Assembly: GCA_965240325.2 (NCBI GenBank)
Contig: OZ251224.1
Coordinates: 2,294,001-2,358,000, forward strand
Direction: 5' to 3'
DNA: 64,000 nt
Source of the DNA: Rebecca billardiae RCC1528
Taxonomy: Eukaryota; Haptophyta
This document shows, in pieces, positions 58,560 through 64,000 of the stretch. Position 1 is the first letter of the stretch. Every line of letters begins with the position of its first letter. The translations under genes were made by a program, and so were the position numbers. The notes beneath the pieces were generated by a model. The model saw only the letters and a list, made by a program, of their open reading frames with translations, was not told the origin of the DNA and ran no database searches.

Positions 58560-60790
58560 CGAGGCAGGAGCGCTGCGGCAGCGAGCGCGCCGGCGGGGCG
58601 GCCGCAGGCCGTTGTTGAGCTGCGCGAGCGCGCGCTCGCCCTGCTGCGGGCGAGCGGCAGCGAGCGGCGGTGCGAATGGAGCGTGCGGCGAGCACGGCCA
58701 CGCCGAGTGCGAGCGGCACCGCCACCGCGCGCCGAGGAGGCAGCAGCGGGCGGCGAGCTGTCGAGGCCGGAGCGCGGCGGCGGCGAGCGCGGCGGCGGCG
58801 CTGCAGCAGGCTGTGTCGAGCTGCGCGAGCGTGCGCTCACCCTGCTGCGGGCGAGCGGCAGCAAAAGCGAGCGGCGGCGCGAATGGAGCGTGCGGCGAGC
58901 ACGGCCACGCCGAGTGCACGCGGCACCACCACCGCGTGCTGTGGCGGCAGCAGGCGCAGCGGGCAGCGAGCCGTCGAGGCAGGAGCGCGGCAGCAGCGAG
59001 CGCGGCGGCAGTGTGGCAGCAGGCTGTTGTTGGGCTGCGCGAGTGCGCGCTCGCCCTGCTGCGGGCGAGCGGCAGCGAGCGGCGGCGCGAATGGAGCGTG
59101 CGGCGAGCACGGCCACGCCGAGTGCAAGCGGCACCACCACCGCGTGCTGTGGCGGCAGCAGGCGCAGCGGGCAGCGAGCCGTCAAGGCAGGAGCGCGGCA
59201 GCAGCGAGCGCGGCGGCAGTGTGGCAGCAGGCTGTGTCGAGCTGCGCGAGCGTGCGCTCACCCTGCTGCGGCCGAGCGGCAGCAAAAGCGAGCGGCGGCG
59301 CGAATGGAGCGTGCGGCGAGCACGGCCACGCCGAGTGCAAGCGGCACCACCACCGCGTGCTGTGGCGGCAGCAGGCGCAGCGGGCAGCGAGCCGTCGAGG
59401 CAGGAGCGCTGCAGCAGCGAGCGCGGCGGCAGTGTGGCAGCAGGCTGTTGTTGGGCTGCGCGAGTGCGCGCTCGCCCTGCTGCTGGCGAGCGGCAGCGAG
59501 CGGCGGGGCGAATGGAGCGTGCGGCGAGCACGGCCACGCCGAGTGCAAGCGGCACCACCACCGCGTGCTGTGGCGGCAGCAGGCGCAGCGGGCAGCGAGC
59601 CGTCGAGGCAGGAGCGCGGCAGCAGCGAGCGCGGCGGCAGTGTGGCAGCCGGCTGTTGTTGGGCTGCGCGAGTGCGCGCTCACCCTGCTGCGGGCGAGCG
59701 GCAGCAAAGGCGAGCGGCGGCGCGAATGGAGCGTGCGGCGAGCACGGCCACGCCGAGTGCACGCGGCACCACCACCGCGTGCTGTGGCGGCAGCAGGCGC
59801 AGCGGGCAGCGAGCCGTTGAGGCAGGAGCGCGGCAGCAGCGAGCGCGGCGGCAGTGTGGCAGCAGGCTGTTGTTGGGCTGCGCGAGTGCGCGCTCGCCCT
59901 GCTGCGGGCGAGCGGCAGCAAAAGCGAGCGGCGGCGCGAATGGAGCGTGCGGCGAGCACGGCCACGCCGAGTGCAAGCGGCACCACCACCGCGTGCTGTG
60001 GCGGCAGCAGGCGCAGCGGGCAGCGAGCCGTCGAGGCAGGAGCGCGGCAGCAGCGAGCGCGGCGGCAGTGTGGCAGCAGGCTGTTGTTGGGCTGCGCGAG
60101 TGCGCGCTCGCCCTGCTGCGGGTGGGCGGCAGCGAGCGACGGCGCGAATGGAGCGGGCGGCGAGCACGGCCACGCCGAGTGCAAGCGGCACCACCACGGC
60201 GCGCCGTGGCGGCGGCAGCAGCGACGACGAGCACGAGCAAACAAGCACCACCACCATCGCGCGCCTGTTGCGTTGTGCGGGCGCGCGCTCGCCCTGCTGC
60301 GGGCGAGCGGCAGCGAGCGGTGGCGCGAATGGAGCGTGTGGCGAGCACGGCCACGCCGAGTGCAAGCGGCACCACCACCACGCGCCGTGGCGGGCCGAGT
60401 GCAAGCGGCACCACCACCGCGCGCCGTGGCGGCGGCAGCAGCGACGACGAGCACGAGCAAACAAGCACCACCACCATCGCGCGCCTGTTGCGTTGTGCGA
60501 GCGCGCACTCGCCCTGCTGCGGGCGAGCGGCAGCGAGCGGCGGCGCGAATGGAGTGCGCGGCGAGCACGGCCACGCCGAGTGCAAGCGGCACCACCACCG
60601 CGCGCCGTGGCGGCGGCAGCAGCGACGACGAGCACGAGCAAACAAGCACCACCACCATCGCGCGCCTGTTGCGTTGTGTGGGCGCGCGCTCGCCCCGCTG
60701 CGGGCGAGCGGCAGCGAGCGGTGGCTCGAATGGAGTGTGCGGCGAGCACGGCCACGCCGAGTGCGAGCGGCACCACCACCGCGCGCCTTG
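58560..60790 (+). repeat. ~210-bp GC-rich tandem array, about 11 units
   Basis: The landmark gcgaatggagcgtgcggcga recurs near 58671, 58880, 59087, 59299, 59509, 59725, 59937, 60145, 60327, 60545 and 60727, mostly 207-216 bp apart. Units from 60150 onward lose part of the module and gain cgagcacgagcaaacaagca with an accaccaccatcgcgcgcc stretch, three times. Long frames on both strands are a by-product of stop-free GC repeats. Small size differences between units are mostly a codon-sized aaaagc/aaaggc insertion. Confidence 0.85.
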
Positions 60791-60798
60791 GCGGCAGC

Positions 60799-61165
60799 AG
60801 CGACGAGCGAGCGAGCACGAGCAAAGAAGCACGCGACGGCGAAGGAGATGGGGCCTCGTTTGCTGATGATGAGGCAAGGGGCCGACTGGCAGTAACTGAT
60901 GAGCAGCTTGTGAGCTCGGCGCGAAAGGTCGTAAAGTGCCGATTTGTGTGAGCTCGACTGGTTAGTTGCTTGATGAACTGGAAAGCTGCCACTCGGATGA
61001 CTGCAGATGATCTTGGATATGATCTCGAGCGCCGTACCAGCACGAAGCAACTACCTGCAGGATCAGGTAGACGATGGAGGCCCTTGGCCTTGGCTGTCAC
61101 GACACTGCGACGCATCACCTTCCAGCCTCCCGACACATTCGGTTATAACTGCGTTATAACGCCAC
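60799..61165 (+). repeat. 367-bp block, copy 2
   Basis: Ungapped near-identical copy of 56141-56507, placed directly after the ~210-bp array. Confidence 0.9.
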
Positions 61166-62001
61166 ATATAGTGAGTGTGCTTGCGGGTACTCCCACCCGA
61201 TGCGGCTCTCTGCCGCTGTCGTAGTAGCTCTAGTGCATGAATCCCAAGCAGTGCACTCCAACCCACGACGTGTGCGACGTTATCATGGCGGTAGACCACA
61301 TGCTGGCCATGTTCATTTCCAAATAGCGCATTTCTGATGCGCGATTCCTAGGCAATTGAATTAGCGAGCATGTTGGGCGCATGGCCGACTAGATTCGACA
61401 GGTTCCAGGACTCGCGCGAGGGCTTGCGACAGCGGCAGAGAGCCGCATCTGGTGGGGGTACTGTGCCAGCAAGCACACTCACTATGGCTCGATCCGGCCA
61501 ACAGGCAACACTGGGCAGTGCACGTGCAGGCGTGCACTCCAAACGGCTGGCCGAGCGCAGCTGGCAAGCGGCGAGAAGAAGAGGAGTGGGCACGCCACTG
61601 AGGTGCAGAGGCGTCTCCGACACACGGATGCATCTCGCACGAGACCATCTACGCCACCCCGCCGCCTCGCTGTCGGGACGCCCTACCGTGCACGTATACG
61701 CGCGAGGCACGCACGTGCGGCAGCCAATAGCCATCGAGCCTGCGTCGGGCCCGGCCGCGGGGACCCATTCGGACCCCCCCCCCCCCCCCCCCCGACGACG
61801 ACGCTGCAGGCGCAGTGTCAATTCCACCTTATTGCCACCGCCTTCTAAACGGCCGGCGGGGCCGCCGCACCAAGGAGTCTTTAGGTTATTTGTAAGACCC
61901 CTTGGTCGCACACCTCGCACAGCGAGGGGTGCTCGACCGTTACAGGACGGGAGATTAGATGCACCTGCCTTATTGACCAAGCGGAAGGGCGCGAGAGGGG
62001 G
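61166..62001. other. No convincing gene
   Basis: It contains the right inverted repeat (61489-61683), a poly-C tract of about 17 bp near 61777-61793, and duplicated caagcactc/acactcactatgg text. Frames lack motifs. Confidence 0.5.
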
Positions 62002-62869
62002 TCGCTCGCTAAGCCCCACCCGCCCCGGCCAGCATGGCTGCCTGGCCGGCGGCGGCGTGCTCAAGCGAGCGTAGGCCGGGAATCCACGCGCTGGCGGTGC
62101 GGTTTTGGCGGCGCAAGGCCTCGCAGGTCGCCTGCAGGTATGCTCAGAGCCTTAGGACAGCTTGGTGGCCCGCAACCCCAGGCTCCTTGTCGCTGCTTGC
62201 CGACTGCTGAGACTGCAAGCGATCACGTGTCGACCGTGCAATCCCGCGTGCACGCGGCCCAACGTAGGGTGCTGCACATGCTAGCAGATGGTGAAGGGGG
62301 GTCGCCCGCTACGCAGACGTCCTCGGAGAGGACGTCGACCCCCGTGCGTCGTCTCGATCCCGACCTCTCCAGCCCAGGCTTGCGTGCTTCCTAATGCAAT
62401 GACATACGAACAACCATAGGCATTTCAAAATGTTATCTCGACTTTTGGGCTAGAACTTCACATTGTCCGTGTCTCTCTGGGCAGCAGGCCTTCAGCGACT
62501 CCTTGCGGGACAACGCCCAATCAAGGCGACGCACGGGGGTCGACGTCCTCTCCGAGGACGTCTGCGTGGCGGGCGACCCCCCTTCACCATCTGCTGGCAT
62601 GTGCAGCACCCTACGTTGGGCCGCGTGCAACGCGGGACCGCACGGTCGACGCGTGATCGCTTGCAGTCGGCAAGCAGCGACAAGGAGCCGGGGTTGCGGG
62701 CCACCAAGCTGTCCTAAGGCTCTGAGCATACCTGCAGATGACCTGTGAGGCCCCCTGCGCCGCCAAAACCGCACCGCCAGCGCGTGGATTCCCGGCCTAC
62801 GCTCGCTTGAACACGCCGCCGCCGGCCAGGCAGCCATGCTGGCCGGAGCGGGTGGGGCTTAGCGAGCGC
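62002..62869. mobile_element. Fold-back element, ~350-bp imperfect inverted arms
   Basis: Left arm 62002-62352 and right arm 62527-62869 are inverted copies (for example ggtatgctcagagccttagg near 62137 and cctaaggctctgagcatacc near 62714-62733), separated by about 174 bp. Inside each arm a smaller palindrome gacgtcctc-ggaga-ggacgtc occurs. Beyond the right arm the inverted match resumes at 62934-62962 after a ~63-bp insertion that is the dispersed module also found at 18016. No coding capacity seen. Confidence 0.75.
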
Positions 62870-63728
62870 CTTGGCGGCCGGAGGAGGCCAGGAGTCCGGG
62901 AGCCAAGGCGGCTGGGTGCGTACCAGCCAGGCGAGCGCCCCCTCTCGCGCCCTTGGTCAATTGCCGAAAGCCCGACGAGTACAGGGGGGTCCAGATGGTG
63001 GGCCCCACTTTGGCGGTGGCTGGCCAGGTAGTGCGGCACGTCCGTGCCTCTGGACGGGCATTGAGCGGTGGCGAGGTCGCCAAATGGCGTGGCGTGGTCC
63101 CAGACAAGGTTGTTACTAGTCCTGATCAGCTTGCTAGCCATGCCGGTCGTTGATCACCCTGCCGTTGACAGGCGCGCACACGCTAAACGTATTCGCACGG
63201 CAGCCGTGTCGGACGGCGGTCGCACGACTACCGCGCAGCCAACCTTGCTGGTCCGATCCACGGCTTGTAGGGTCAGATGGACCATTGCCAGGCATGCACC
63301 GTCGCAATGCATGCTCCAGAGGGCAGTATGACCGTCAGAACGGTGATCCTGGCCGCTACCTGCCCATCCTTCTCATGCGCAACCTCACCGGCGCGCCGGT
63401 CGTACGGGGTCGTGGACGTGGACGTGAGAGTGGTCGAAAAGTCGGAAGGGAAGCTGTCACTCACGCACACGCGCTCGTACGGCGACGCCGACCTGCCTAC
63501 GCCACGCCCCAGTGACCGGGCCGTGGCGCTGGGGCCTTAGATCGCGTTGGGACGGGCATTCACGCCCGCCATGGCTTCCCTTCCGAAGTGGGAAACTTCA
63601 TCTGGCCCCCCCTGTAATAACCACGTCCGCGGCGAGCGTCGGGCTGGGGGGCGTACGCAAGGGCGTACGCACGACCCCCTTGGGGGCGAACGACACAGGG
63701 CCACAGGTCCGTCCGTAGGTCGAGCACG
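62870..63728. other. No convincing gene; left flank of LRR copy 2
   Basis: 62882-62931 is the dispersed module. From 63684 (gggcgaacgacacagggcca) the sequence is the same as upstream of the first LRR gene, about 97 percent identical by eye through the window end. Confidence 0.55.
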
Positions 63729-64000
63729 ATGCGGCTCGTCTCCGTTCGCGCCGTGGTGTGCGCGTGCCTTCTCGCCGCGCTCGAGGTGCCCGCCAAGACG
63801 GTGAGCGACGAGCTCGCCTCCCACATGAAGAGCGTCGGCTCAACCGACTTCACGTCATGGTGTGCGCGCACCGCTCGAGCGCGTGTTGTTCGGGGCAGCT
63901 GACGCGCCGAGCGCGCGATGCGTTCGCAGCAAGCGGGGTCGGTGTGTATCTCCACTCCCTCGCATCGCTGCTCCCGCCCGCAGCTGCTCCAGGCACCGCG
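63729..64000 (+). CDS. Second LRR receptor-like gene copy, 5' end only (window edge)
   Basis: The ATG at 63729 opens the same signal peptide and N-terminus as the gene at 52539 (MRLVSVRAVVCACLLAALEV ... SDELASHMK, then S instead of G). Exon 1 runs 63729-63859 and ends in the same TG|GT donor, here the standard GTGTGC. The remaining 141 bp are intron 1, still highly similar to the first copy; exon 2 lies beyond the window. Roughly nine substitutions over about 316 bp separate the copies, so the duplication is recent. Confidence 0.8.

Larger units (their letters stand above)
55689..61683. mobile_element. ~6-kb region bounded by ~200-bp imperfect inverted repeats
   Basis: 55689-55886 (begins gggcgtcccgacagcgaggg) is an imperfect reverse complement of 61489-61683 (ends cctcgctgtcgggacgccc). 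Between them lie the direct repeats and two tandem arrays described separately and no recognisable gene. The arrangement could be a large non-autonomous transposon, or an old inverted duplication flanking satellite DNA. No target-site duplication was identified. Confidence 0.5.

Noticed and set aside
57267-60866. 1199-codon plus-strand frame across both tandem arrays
   Set aside because: It crosses two unrelated repeat families, rotates through the repeat peptides and has no unique domain; the other frames are equally open.
58398-61136. 912-codon minus-strand frame over the ~210-bp array
   Set aside because: It is a shadow of stop-free GC repeats, with Ala/Arg/Pro/Cys-only composition.

Overview
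The window is eukaryotic nuclear DNA from a very GC-rich, flagellated single-celled organism, most likely an alga. A haptophyte-like lineage is my best guess but the sequence does not prove it. Three things support this. Conserved eukaryotic proteins (DNA polymerase alpha subunit B, radial spoke protein 4/6, CFAP36, R2R3-MYB) are split by short GT-AG introns that typically begin GTGCGC and end CGCAG. There are no operons, Shine-Dalgarno sites or rRNA/tRNA genes. A YbeY protein with a long N-terminal extension suggests an organelle of bacterial origin. GC-rich, stop-poor DNA leaves long open frames on both strands; I kept only frames with a recognisable family, coherent splicing or natural composition.

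Layout. 1-2.1 kb: no gene, a composite repeat element. 2.1-12 kb: metabolic genes: an alpha/beta hydrolase with a possible myristoylation start, a secreted Cys-containing protein, NAD(P)HX dehydratase (NAXD), a three-exon GH2 beta-galactosidase of about 1513 aa, and an SDR oxidoreductase. 12-14.8 kb: no firm gene. 14.8-16.9 kb: CFAP36-like ciliary protein. 17-19.5 kb: repeats, including a long hairpin. 19.5-22.1 kb: four-exon MYB factor. 22.1-23.7 kb: degenerate transposon-like repeats. 23.7-27.2 kb: a striking fusion of a nucleoside-hydrolase-like domain, about six membrane segments and a TIR-like domain. 28.7-30.4 kb: second composite element. 30.7-42.1 kb: two Sel1-repeat/MYND paralogues, POLA2, a SMIM13-like membrane protein, a DUF1810 protein, a secreted dienelactone hydrolase and YbeY, separated by microsatellites. 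42.5-47.8 kb: radial spoke RSP4/6 and a RING/TRAF-type/MYND membrane protein. 47.9-49.9 kb: third composite element, with an HTH reading frame and a perfect MITE. 50-52.1 kb: a Gly/Ala-repeat gene whose frame shifts repeatedly. 52.5-55.4 kb: nine-exon LRR receptor-like gene. 55.7-61.7 kb: inverted-repeat-bounded region filled with two GC-rich tandem arrays. 62-62.9 kb: fold-back element. 63.7 kb to the end: first exon of a second LRR gene copy.

How the genes relate. The axonemal genes (CFAP36, RSP4/6) show that the organism builds motile flagella. Several neighbours are head-to-head with very short gaps (secreted protein/NAXD, POLA2/SMIM13-like, hydrolase/YbeY), so shared bidirectional promoters are likely. 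The accessory part, from about 47.9 kb onward, is dominated by repeats and by candidate surface or signalling proteins (LRR receptor-like, RING-TRAF-MYND); the TIR-like fusion lies upstream at 23.7-27.2 kb.
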